64,000 nt of DNA, from positions 29,448-93,447 of the forward strand of contig CACZUZ010000003.1 of assembly GCA_902784465.1 (NCBI GenBank), given 5' to 3'. Under the pieces are notes generated by a model. The model was not told where the DNA came from. It worked only from the letters and a program-made list of their open reading frames with translations, and did not search any database. The translations under genes and the position numbers were made by a program. Positions 51,395-61,300 of this stretch are shown one piece after another; within the stretch, counting starts at the first letter, position 1, and every line of letters starts with the position of its first letter. This DNA comes from an uncultured Bacteroidota bacterium. Its GTDB lineage: Bacteria > Bacteroidota > Bacteroidia > Bacteroidales > P3.

Positions 51395-51557
51395 TCAAAG
51401 AAACGCCTAATCAATATGTTTTTTTTAACGCGAAAACTATGCGAAATATCGAAAATCATGCGAAAACCTTTTTTGGGGGAGGGATGCGGATAATCGAGCT
51501 TATGTGGTCAAAGATGACATCAAACATGCTGCAAATAGAACAGCAGGAAAAAGGGGA

Positions 51558-51983
51558 TTACGGCTCTGTTGTACCGACTGTAGTATTACCCGTAATCTTT
51601 ATAATTGTATTACTCCCCTTATCCAAATAGAATACCTGTTGTACCCATCGTGTAGCTGATTGACCTGTACTTGGAACAGATGCCACCCATGCAATCTTAA
51701 CCTTCTCCGTACGCTCATTGGCCGAATAAGTTCTTTTCATACTTGACGATGTCAAATTGAAACGATTCACCTCTAATTTCTCATTAGATGCACTATACTC
51801 GAATATTACAAATTCTAGTGCCATTCCAGATGGAACATCAACACCCGACACTTCAATAGTATATGTCGTAGTTTGTTGGCTTGAGGAATTACCATCCAAT
51901 TGCGTTGTGTTGTCTTTTTCGCATCCTGCTAATAGAATTGCTGCCGATGCAAACATTAACATCAAAAATTTGTGTGTTTTCAT
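51558..51983 (-). CDS. Uncharacterised lipoprotein
   Basis: 141 residues, lipobox LLAGC (Cys20) then EKDNTTQ. The mature domain is about 100 residues of beta-strand type, TYTIEVSGVDVPSGMALEFV and KIAWVASVPSTG, with many Ser/Thr. No known domain. Monocistronic; a promoter with TAnnTTTG was not found upstream. Confidence 0.7.
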   Translation of the reverse strand: MKTHKFLMLMFASAAILLAGCEKDNTTQLDGNSSSQQTTTYTIEVSGVDVPSGMALEFVIFEYSASNEKLEVNRFNLTSSSMKRTYSANERTEKVKIAWVASVPSTGQSATRWVQQVFYLDKGSNTIIKITGNTTVGTTEP

Positions 51984-52050
51984 TGTGTGGTGATTTTATA
52001 AGGTTTTGTGCATTATTGCCATCAAATAAAAAGGTACAAGCCTTTCCATC

Positions 52051-52170
52051 TGCCTTACTGGTTCACCACAAACCACCTACAATCATGGACACTTGTACCT
52101 ATATAAGCACAAAAGTCCCAATATTGTAGGTGATACTCGAATTTCTTCAAGGTGGTGATTTGTAAGGCAA
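52051..52170. repeat. 120-bp imperfect palindrome
   Basis: The ends TGCCTTAC (52051-) and GTAAGGCA (-52169) are inverted copies, followed inward by CACCAC/GTGGTG with mismatches. Inside is a perfect 10-bp inverted repeat CACCTACAAT (52074-52083) and ATTGTAGGTG (52123-52132). GGTACAAG (52033-52040) and CTTGTACC (52092-52099) form another inverted pair. Sits in the 391-bp gap between the lipoprotein and the BRO gene. Confidence 0.7.
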
Positions 52171-52182
52171 TTGAGTTCTTCT

Positions 52183-52215
52183 ACCGCCATTGCCATTTCT
52201 CTCAGCAATGACGGT
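52183..52215. repeat. Imperfect inverted repeat upstream of the BRO gene
   Basis: ACCGCCATTGC (52183-52193) and GCAATGACGGT (52205-52215) match at 10 of 11 positions. It lies about 60 bases before the -7 box and could be an operator. Confidence 0.5.
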
Positions 52216-52274
52216 GCAAAACACATTTTTTTTCAAACTAGCAGAATATTTTTCATCAAACCGTCTTTTTGTCG

Positions 52275-52282
52275 TATCTTTG
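52275..52282 (+). promoter_or_regulatory. -7 box (TATCTTTG) of the BRO-N gene
   Basis: TATCTTTGC, 92 bases before the ATG at 52375. Confidence 0.65.
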
Positions 52283-52374
52283 CAGCATTAATAGAGTATA
52301 TGCTCCAAAAGCCAAACCCCAACAAATCAAAAAATTATAAATTATCATATAGAAATTTGGAAAAGTAGCACATT

Positions 52375-53220
52375 ATGACCAAGACACAAGCCCTGCAACT
52401 CTTTGAAGAGAAGAAAGTACGCACCATCTGGGATGACGAAGAAGAGAAATGGTATTTCTCTATAGTCGACGCAGTAGCTGTTTTGACTGAAAGCACTGAT
52501 TTCTTAACCGCAAGAAAATATTGGAACAAGCTGAAACAGCGTCTAAAAGAAGAAGGCAATGAAACGGTGACAAATTGTCACCAGTTCAAAATGCAAGCAC
52601 TAGACGGCAAGATGCGCCTCACCGATGTGGCTGATACCGAGCAACTTTTCCGACTCATCCAGTCAATCCCTTCTCCTAAGGCAGAGCCTTTCAAGCAATG
52701 GATGGCGCAGGTGGCAGCAGACCGTCTTGATCAGATACAGGATCCCGAATTGAGTATCGAACAGGCTTTAGCCGACTACAAGAGGTTGGGGTACTCCGAC
52801 AATTGGATTAACCAGCGGCTTAAATCGATAGAGATACGCAAGGACCTTACAGATGAGTGGAAACGTCACGGATTGAAGGAAGGGGTACAATTCGCAACTC
52901 TTACGGACATCATCTACTCTACCTGGTCGGGGATGACAGCCAAGGAATACAAACAGTTCAAGGGCTTGAAAAAGGAGAACCTCCGCGACAATATGACCAA
53001 CCGCGAGTTAGTGCTTAATATGCTTGCAGAACTTTCCACTAAGGACATCTCCGAGGCCCAAAACCCAGAGACATTCGTGGAACACGCCGATGTTGCTCGA
53101 CAAGGCGGTGAAATTGCCCGCAATGCCCGTGCAGAGCTGGAAGCCAAAACCGGAAAACCTGTTGTCACATCTCTTAACGCCAAAGATGTACTTCAGATAG
53201 AGAATAAGAAGAAAAACTAG
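52375..53220 (+). CDS. BRO-N domain protein, DinD-like
   Basis: 281 residues. BRO N-terminal domain (about 12-125, VRTIWDDEEEKWYFSIVDAVAVL and AVLTESTDFLTARKYWNKLK), a middle helical part and a C-terminal region similar to DNA-damage-inducible DinD (NRELVLNMLAELSTKDIS and AELEAKTGKPVVTSLNAKD). BRO-N occurs in phage antirepressors and bacterial DinD. Its role here is unknown. Accessory in character, with an inverted repeat upstream and two hairpins after the stop. Confidence 0.85.
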   Translation: MTKTQALQLFEEKKVRTIWDDEEEKWYFSIVDAVAVLTESTDFLTARKYWNKLKQRLKEEGNETVTNCHQFKMQALDGKMRLTDVADTEQLFRLIQSIPSPKAEPFKQWMAQVAADRLDQIQDPELSIEQALADYKRLGYSDNWINQRLKSIEIRKDLTDEWKRHGLKEGVQFATLTDIIYSTWSGMTAKEYKQFKGLKKENLRDNMTNRELVLNMLAELSTKDISEAQNPETFVEHADVARQGGEIARNARAELEAKTGKPVVTSLNAKDVLQIENKKKN

Positions 53221-53262
53221 TTTTTTCTTCTTCAATACACTTTTAGCAGCTTTCATAACAAC

Positions 53263-53328
53263 TTAACCCCACACCGCGATCCTTCGTCGCTTAGTGTGGG
53301 GTTAAAAAGATAGCGTGCTTTAAGCACG
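53263..53328. terminator. Two consecutive hairpins between converging genes
   Basis: TTAACCCCACAC (53263-53274)/GTGTGGGGTTAA (53294-53305) then CGTGCTT (53314-53320)/AAGCACG (53322-53328), followed by a run of A on the plus strand (T-run on the minus strand). They end the BRO transcript and the manC fragment transcript. Confidence 0.8.
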
Positions 53329-53346
53329 ACATAAAAAAAAGATCTC

Positions 53347-54063
53347 TTACTGCTTCTTCTTGCTTTTGAGTAGCTCGATGTCGGAGCTGAACTTTAATAG
53401 CTGTTCTTGCTGCTCGCGACGGCAGATGAGGAGTGTGCTGGGACCACCAGCTACAATATAATCATCGAGACCCTGAACTACTGCGTATTTCTCCGGATTG
53501 AGATGGATGATGCAGTTGTGGGTGTCGTAGGTGACAACGTTTCCGGATGCTATGGCGTTGCCGTCGGAGTCCTTGGGTTTGGCCATATAGAGCGAATCCC
53601 ATGTCTCCACATCAGACCATCCAAACTCTGTCTCAAGGACATACACATTGTCGGCCTTCTCGATGATGCCATAGTCGACCGAGATGGTCTGCGCCTGTGT
53701 GTACACCTCTTTTAGCTTCTTTGCAGGCGTGTCGAGACCAAGATCAAAGAAAGACTCGGCAATCTGCGGCAGATGTTTGCGGAAAGCCTCCATAAGTACC
53801 GGCAGCCGCCACACAAAGATTCCCGTATTCCACAGGAACTCGCCAGAGGATATGAACTGGCACGCCATGTCGAAAGGAGGCTTTTCGACAAAAGTTATCG
53901 CCTTGTGGATTTTTGAGTCTATGCTGGAGATATTTGCCTCGCGAAGCTGTATGTAGCCATATTTGACGTTAGGGTTTACCGGCCTTGCACCAAGGGTGAG
54001 TATCCAATCATGCTGGTCAGCCATGCGTATTGCATCCGACATATTGCGCTCAAATTCAGCACC
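53347..54063 (-). pseudogene. manC: 5'-truncated mannose-1-phosphate guanylyltransferase (copy 1)
   Basis: Residues homologous to the C-terminal two-thirds of ManC: DWILTLGARPVNPNVKYGYI, ITFVEKPPFDMACQF, GEFLWNTGIFVWRL, VDYGIIEKADNVYVL, GWSDVETWDSLY. The N-terminal nucleotide-binding part (about 125 residues with GxGxRLWP) is missing. Reading upstream, the frame continues GAEFERNMSDA to 54063 and then meets a TAG. The codons are still those of a protein under selection. About 17 of 209 residues differ from the second copy at 63 kb. The remnant cannot be active as ManC. Confidence 0.85.
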
Positions 54064-54128
54064 CTAAACACTTATTGACACATATAAAGCATTGTTGGAC
54101 ATAATAGACTTCGGGAGGACGCGGGCAT

Positions 54129-54407
54129 TTACTTCTCGTAATATCCTTTCTTGCTATACTGCGACCATCTGAGATACATCTCCTGATAGTGTTCCTTTAT
54201 GAATTCGGAAATTCTTGCGATTTCACGTTCATTGAGAATCCCACGGTTTTGAAGCACAGTGTCGCCATTGCTCTTCACGAAGAACTTAGCAGAGCTACCT
54301 TCTGTCAGTTTGCTGTCGCTTGCATGTACATGCATACACTCAACAACACAAAAGGATATGAAATACAGATAGTACCCTGCCACCTTGAAATCGAAATATT
54401 TCGGCAT
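54129..54407 (-). CDS. DUF4160 protein
   Basis: 92 residues, MPKYFDFKVAGYYLYFISFC then HVHAS and a C-terminal ILNEREIARISEFIKEHYQE ... RWSQYSKKG, matching the DUF4160 pattern (start, His-x-His, helix, Trp). DUF4160 genes commonly pair with DUF2442-type genes in putative toxin-antitoxin loci. It is last in a three-gene operon; the start is 3 bases after the stop of the 73-residue gene. Confidence 0.75.
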   Translation of the reverse strand: MPKYFDFKVAGYYLYFISFCVVECMHVHASDSKLTEGSSAKFFVKSNGDTVLQNRGILNEREIARISEFIKEHYQEMYLRWSQYSKKGYYEK

Positions 54408-54410
54408 TGC

Positions 54411-54632
54411 TTAATCCTCCATATATTTCATATTCTGATGTAGATAGCGAATCGCTATGGAGAGTTCAATGTCATCCATTGTTGTCTCCAGTACCTCGCC
54501 ATCCAAACTGAATACAACAGCCTTATCAGGACGGTTCAGGTTGAGTACATGAATCCGGTCGTTCTTCCGGGTGAATGCATACCCGTTTATTATCATATCT
54601 GCTTTGTCAGCAACAGTCTTGATATCAGGCAT
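54411..54632 (-). CDS. Hypothetical 73-residue protein of the DUF4160 operon
   Basis: Starts MPDIKTVADKADMIINGYAF; the middle is strand-rich (RIHVLNLNRPDKAVVFSLDG) and the C-terminus helical (IELSIAIRYLHQNMKYMED). No family recognised. It overlaps the preceding gene by 8 nt and lies 3 nt before the DUF4160 gene, so it is probably part of one functional unit with them, perhaps as antitoxin (inference). Confidence 0.65.
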   Translation of the reverse strand: MPDIKTVADKADMIINGYAFTRKNDRIHVLNLNRPDKAVVFSLDGEVLETTMDDIELSIAIRYLHQNMKYMED

Positions 54633-54927
54633 GAGCTACACAAACTTTTTTTATGGGTTTAAGAAAAGTGTTGGAATCAATATAAAGACCTTCAAGTATG
54701 GGCTTGAGGTCAATGTAATCCTCCTCAGGCTCGGTATTGTGACTGTATTTGGCCAGAACAATCAAATAACCATTGTCCCACTTCACCACATCAACATATC
54801 TCTCCAAACTATATGGAGCCTTGAATCGTATATTGTACCCGCCAAAACAAAAAGTGGAAAAACCCTCAGCGCAACTGAGTATGGCTTCCTGACTTGACGA
54901 GGTGTTTGTATTGTTCTGGCTGTCCAT
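54625..54927 (-). CDS. Hypothetical 100-residue protein, possibly DUF2442-like
   Basis: A Ser/Thr-rich N-terminus (SQNNTNTSSSQ) is followed by a strand-rich domain: FGGYNIRFKAPYSLERYVDV, KWDNGYLIVLAKYS, EDYIDLKPILEGLYIDSNTF. The WxxGYLxV and YIDLxPIL phrases resemble DUF2442, but the match is tentative. First gene of the operon with the 73-residue and DUF4160 genes; no clear TAnnTTTG box upstream. Confidence 0.6.
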   Translation of the reverse strand: MDSQNNTNTSSSQEAILSCAEGFSTFCFGGYNIRFKAPYSLERYVDVVKWDNGYLIVLAKYSHNTEPEEDYIDLKPILEGLYIDSNTFLKPIKKVCVAHA

Positions 54928-55336
54928 TTTTTATCAATTTTAGGCTTCTATAATACAACTTTGTATTTGTCACATTTTATTTAAGTTAAGACGAAGTCAA
55001 AAACTTGAAGAATGCTGCAAATTTACACAATTTTTTTATTACCAATACACATTTTTTCATTGCCTGTTAAAATATATTGAAAATAAACATATTAAATTTA
55101 TTGGTTAAATGTGTGAAAGTGTATTTCTTTACTTCTGAAAAACATGAATTGTCGTGAATGGCTATTAATCATGAAACACGAAGAGTTAATCGTATTTATG
55201 GTTTTTGAAATAATATGTATATTTGCAAATTGAAAAGCAGAGTACAAATTACCCCCCCCTGCACAAAATACTGATAAACAACCAACTATAGTCTACTATT
55301 ACATAACTATTATTTATCAGCATTATCAACAAAACA
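54928..55336. other. AT-rich divergent intergenic region
   Basis: 409 bp with no ORF. It contains degenerate AATTGTCGTGAAT/ATGAAACACGA words (55142-55182) and a -7-like box TATATTTG (55218-55225) before the giant T9SS gene. Confidence 0.6.
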
Positions 55337-58300
55337 ATGAAGAAGACTCATTTATTTATTTTTCTCGCGGTGCTTTTGGCATCATTGGTAACAAAAGCAC
55401 AAAATAGTTGCGAAATCACAGAGCTGCCCTATTTCAACGATTTTGAGAATGAGCCTCACTATCAATCCGGTAGTACCTCTCAGTCCGAAGCTTTCCCTCT
55501 ATGCTGGGTCCGCATCAATGACGGTACGAGCAATCAATATTATCCCTTCATCAGCAATGAGAGCGACAATGTTATCAATGGCAGCAAGAGTATGCTCTTC
55601 TATCATTCCAACTACGACAACCGCCCCCGAAATGAATACGCCGTACTGCCACCTGTCGACACGAGTCTATATATTTCCATAGCCGACCTCCACCTCTCGT
55701 TCTACGCCAAATCCTCAACCTACACTGCTCCGTTCCCTATGTTTATCGTAGGTGTGATGGATCTATACAGCGACACATCCACTTTTGTTCCAGTCGACAC
55801 CGTATACTTAAACAACACAGCCACACTCTATTCGGTCAGCTTCGCCAATTATACCGGCACGGGAAAATATATCGCCATCCGCTGTCCTCGAGTGCCATCG
55901 ACCTTTAGTGCGATGCTCGACGATGTGTATTTGACCAACCAATGGTGCGAGCCACCTGCCAACCTGAGGGCGACAGCCGCACACAACGCGGTGACCCTGA
56001 ACTGGGAAAGCAACGGCGGTGGCAGCTTCACCGTCGTACTAAACAACAATACCGTCACAGGGGTCACCAACACCTTCTATACCTTCACAGGTCTTACTGA
56101 CAGCACCGTGTACGAATATGCTGTAGCCACCGAATGTGAAGGAACCATAAGCCCCTGGCTGAGAGGCAGCATACAGACAGAATGCCGACCTCTTACCTAC
56201 GGAAACTTGCCATACATCGAGGACTTTGAGGCATACAGTTATGGCTACCATATATGGGATATCAGCCCCTGCTGGCACAAAGGCGACTCGTGGCCGGGAA
56301 GCAACCACCCATCTCCAACAAATTGCGTAGTCAACAACGACACGGTGGGACTGAGTATGGGTTCCTCGAGCACATACTACAGATGGGCTTCTTTGCAGCG
56401 GGTTGACGACTTGGTGGATGTCTCAGAGCTGGAGCTCGACTTCCTTATCATTCGCAGCACCCAGACAAACTATATAAGCCGTCTCGTCGTGGGTGTCGTC
56501 TCAGACATTGAGGCTTTTGAACAATCCGATTTACAGACATTCGAACCCGTCGACACCATCGATGTCAGCAACGAGGCAATCAACTCCATACATCCCGTCG
56601 CCTTGAGGTTTGAAAACTATACAGGCAGCGGCAGATACATCACCCTCCTCGCCCCACAGCTTCCCGACAGCATCCCTGCCTTAATCCACAACGGCTTCGT
56701 AATCGACAATGTCACGCTGAAGGTGGCCAACCCATGTCAAACACCGCAGCATGTCAGGGTAACCCAGATAACGCACAACACCGTGTCTGCCGACTGGGTT
56801 GACATGGCCGGCGCCGACAGCAGCCTCGTCCTTATCGGCACTCCAGGGGCTGACATCAGCACCTTCACTCCACATTATACGTACGGCAACAGCATCATCG
56901 TTGACAGCCTGAATCCCGACACCGACTACGAGCTGGTGGTGGAAGCCGACTGCGGCGACGGCTTGAGCGACGCTTCCTATCCTGTTCGGTTCCATACACT
57001 CTGCGCTCCCATAGACATACTGCCTCTGACAGAAGGCTTTGAAGGCGTAAATGGATTCGACGGTACTTACTCGAGGGTCAACAATCTTCCTCCCTGCTGG
57101 CAGTACTACAACCCAGGCTACCCCTCATACACCAGCGGCTGCCCTATTGTGTACACCGATAATCCGTACACCGTGTATGCCGATCAGTCGTATGTACACA
57201 GCGGTGCAAACTCTATGTTATTCGGCGGCATGAACCAATACGCCATCATGCCGCTTGTCGACGAATTCATGTATCAGCTAAACGGTCTGCAAGTGTCGTT
57301 CTGGACAAAGAGCCTCCGCGTCAACAACTCACCACGCGTGGCGTACGTCACCGTAGGCGTGATGAGCGACCCCAGAGACACCAGCACCTTTGTGCCGATA
57401 AGGAACGTCACTGTCTCCGGGTCTATGCTCTTTGAGCGATTCACGATAGGATTTGCCAATTACGACGGCCCTCACGGCCATGTGGCGTTCAAGTCTGAGT
57501 CGTCCAATATGTTCGTTATCGACGACATCATCCTCGAGGAGATACCTGACGGCTGCCCACCAATCGATGAGATACACGCGGAAGCCACAGCATCGGCAGC
57601 ATTGCTGACATGGGACTACAACAGCGAGTTCGGTCTTCCGACGGGCTTCGAGGTCCGTTACCGCAATGTCGAGGACTCTGCCCTCACCACCATTACAACC
57701 ACCGCCCATGACTTATTGTTGACAGGACTCGCCGCCGACAGCAGCTATTGGGTATCTGTCTCAGCGAATTGCGATGGCTCCTATGGTGAAGCCGACACTA
57801 TCATTTTCAGCACCCAAAGTCTTCCTTGCATCAGCTGGGATACCACCGCTCGGGTGGTCGACACCCTCGTGTTAGGCAACCCCGGAACGGCGACCAGCAC
57901 CATGTTCCCTGTCCACGCTGGCGCTCCCTTTTCTATAGTCCAACACCTCTTTTTGAGAGATGAAATACCTGTTTCAGGTCCGACGACGATGACTGGCATC
58001 GGATTCGACTACGCCTCCGATCAGCTTTACCAAATCGGCAACTGCGAAATCTATCTATCTCACAGTGCAAGTGACTCTTTATCGAACGCTGGCAACCCTA
58101 ACCTTATCCCCTTAGGGCAGTTGGTCTTCTCTGGTACACTTGTTTTTGCCACCGAAGGTTGGAACTACATCCCTTTCAATCAAGGGACTTTCGACTACGA
58201 CGGCACCAGCAACCTGAGTGTAGTAATTACCAAAAACAGCGGTGTGGCTATCCCTACGCCCCGTCCATTCCGCCAACAAACAATGACGGAAAACATTATG

Positions 58301-61300
58301 ACACGCTGGGCTGGCCGGCCCAATCGCAATGTGTCATACGGTTGGGGCATCGCAGATCTCGACAAGCGCAGCAACACACGCCTCATCACCGGCGGCCAAG
58401 ATATATTTTGCACAGGCAGAGCCACCTGCATTCCTCCCGTCACACTTGTAGACACAAGCATCACGGGCATCGTCAGGCTTATGTGGATTCCCGGCTATCA
58501 TGAGGAGTCGTGGAATGTCGACTATCGCCTCGTCAATCCCGCCGATACAGGCGAGTGGGTCAATGCCGCCACCGAAACCACCGCCACCGAACATTTCTTC
58601 TCTATTGCCGAACTGGAACCGGGGTCTATCTATGAGTACCGTGTGACGGCCAACTGCACCGACACACTTGTATCATCGTCGGTCACCATCACCACCCCTT
58701 GCATTCCACTCACCATACCCTTCCATTACGGTTTTGAGGGTCTGCCCGTCGGTGGCGGCTCAGTGCCTGCCGACATACATTGCTGGCACCATCTAAACGA
58801 TGTCTCCTTCCAACACGCCCACCCCGTCATCTCCTCCGGCGCCCACACAGGTAACAGGGGACTGGGCTTCGGTGTTTCTGCAAGCACCTATTTCTGCAAT
58901 TACCAGGCCATCGTCCTTCCTCCGGTAGATACCAATATGGACGCCATCAACGCATTGTATCTCAACTTCTGGGCGAGGTCTTCTACCCGCAATGACGACC
59001 CAATACTCCTTGTGGGTGTGATGACCAATCCTGACGACATCAACACCTTCCAGACGGTCGACTCCGTCTTCATCGACCCCGCCATTCGCGTATGGGATAG
59101 GTATGAGGTCTCATTTGAGAACTACAACGGCAACGGACAGTATATCGCCATCCGTGCCAACCGTCCCTCGTTGGCCGATTGGACTGCCACCATCGACGAT
59201 ATCACGATTGGCTACGAGCCGATGTGCCGTCGTGTTGACAATATCCGGTTCCGCGACGTCACCACCGACAGCGCCACCGTCTACTGGACAAGAGGCAGCA
59301 ACGAGACGGCGTGGGAACTCACGATAGGTGACAGCATCTACTATATCACCGACACCGCCTTTAATATCCACGGACTTGAAGCCGACTCGGTGTATACTGT
59401 CAGCATCCGTGCCATCTGCGGCGATGGCGACACCAGTAGCTATTGGTCATCGTCGTTCCATACCCCCTGCTACCTCCTCAGCAATCTTCCTCTTGTCAAC
59501 GACTTCGAGAATACGCCTCACTACGAGCGTTCCTCCACCTCTTATGTCGAGGCCTTCCCCAACTGCTGGAGGCGAGTCAACAACCTTCCCTCCAACAATA
59601 GTTACAACGGTCGCCCATACATTAAAAATACTGGCACTAGCGGCATTCACGGCAACAACAGTATGTATTGGGAGTTGTCCACCGAATACAAATACTTATA
59701 CGTTGTGCTGCCTCCGGTAGACAAGAGCGTTTACAATACCCGTGACCTATACTTGATGTTCTACGCCAGGACATTGAACAACAGCACAACAAATGGGTCA
59801 TTTGTCATCGGCGTGATGGACCACGACGGCGATACCGCAAATTTCGTACCGGTCGACACAATCACTCCTGCACGCGAAGTTACGCTCTATACGGTCAGCT
59901 TAGCTAACTATAGCGGCACGGGCAACTATATCGTAATCCACGGTTTTGTACCGAGCTATGGTCGCGAGCTGCTAATCGACGATGTTGTCCTCACCGACCA
60001 GATTTGCAACCCCGTCTCTCATCTGAGAGCCTCCAGCACCGACACCTCGGTGACGCTTGTGTGGAGTCCCGAGGACAATGTTGCTTTCACGGCCGTCCTC
60101 GGCAACGATACCGTCCACGGCATCACCGACACTTTCTACACCTTCCATTCCCTTGCCAACACCACCCTCTACAACTATGCCGTCGCTGCCGATTGTGAAA
60201 GTCTCAATAGCGTCTTCCTGACGGGAAGCATACAGACGGAGTGTCCGCCGTTGACTATGGACGACATTCCCTACAGAGAGAACTTTGAGAGCTACGAGTA
60301 TGGATACCAGGAAAATATCAGCCCCTGCTGGAGAAGAGGCTCTGTGCCTTCCTTCTTCTCGAGCAGGCCGCACGCCACACACATGTATATCGGCGACGAC
60401 ACCGTAGGATTCGTTATGGGCGCCACCCCTCACTACTACCGCTGGGCAGCCTTGCCGCGCCTGGATAATACGATAGACATCACAAGCCTGGAGGTGAACT
60501 TCCTTATCCAGCGTCCCGGCGCCAGTGTTACACCGCTTCCAAGCACCCTCTTGATAGTAGGTGTCGCTGAAGATGTCACCTGGTTCTCGGGCGACCTGCC
60601 AGCGGCAAGCATGGAACCCGCCACCCCATCGCTCTCCTACACCTATTCCGGCTTTGTGCCTGTCGACACCATCGACCTCAATGACGAGCCTTTCTCTTCG
60701 CTCCATTCCGTCACGGTAAGCTTCGCGGACTATACGGGCAGCGGCCGCTACATTGTATTCTATGCTCCTTCACCGGAAAGCGAAACTATGGCCAACAACA
60801 GTTTCGCCATTGACAATGTCGAACTGAGGTTGGCGGCTCCTTGCCCAACACCACATAATATCAGAGTGACAGGCACCACGTCCGATAGAGTGTTTGTCAG
60901 ATGGAGTGGCGACATTGGTGCCAACCAATGGCTAGTGTATATAGGTGCACCGGGTTTCGACATCGGCAGCGTCACACCATATATTGCTACCGATACTGTT
61001 GCCCAATTCGGCGGACTCGCCCCAAACACCGATTACGAGATGGTCATCGTCGCCAGCTGTGGCGGCAGCGAGGGCTATCCGTCCTATCCCGTACAATTCC
61101 ACACCCAATGCGCCCCGATTGAGAGCTTACCCTTTGTCGAGGACTTCGAAAGTGTCGCTGGCCTCCCTTCCTATACCACCTATTCGAGCACGAATACCCT
61201 GCCCATCTGCTGGCTGCGGCACAACACCAGCGTAGGTGGCGAATATAGTGGTGCTCCCCTTGTCCACAACGACCCAACCTACGCCCACAGCGGACACAAC

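Noticed and set aside
51439-51630. A 63-codon plus-strand ORF with a hydrophobic C-terminus
   Set aside because: It lies in low-complexity sequence overlapping the end of the minus-strand lipoprotein; no promoter and no homology.
52375-53220. Resident prophage
   Set aside because: Only a single BRO-N gene; no integrase, capsid, terminase or lysis genes are present.
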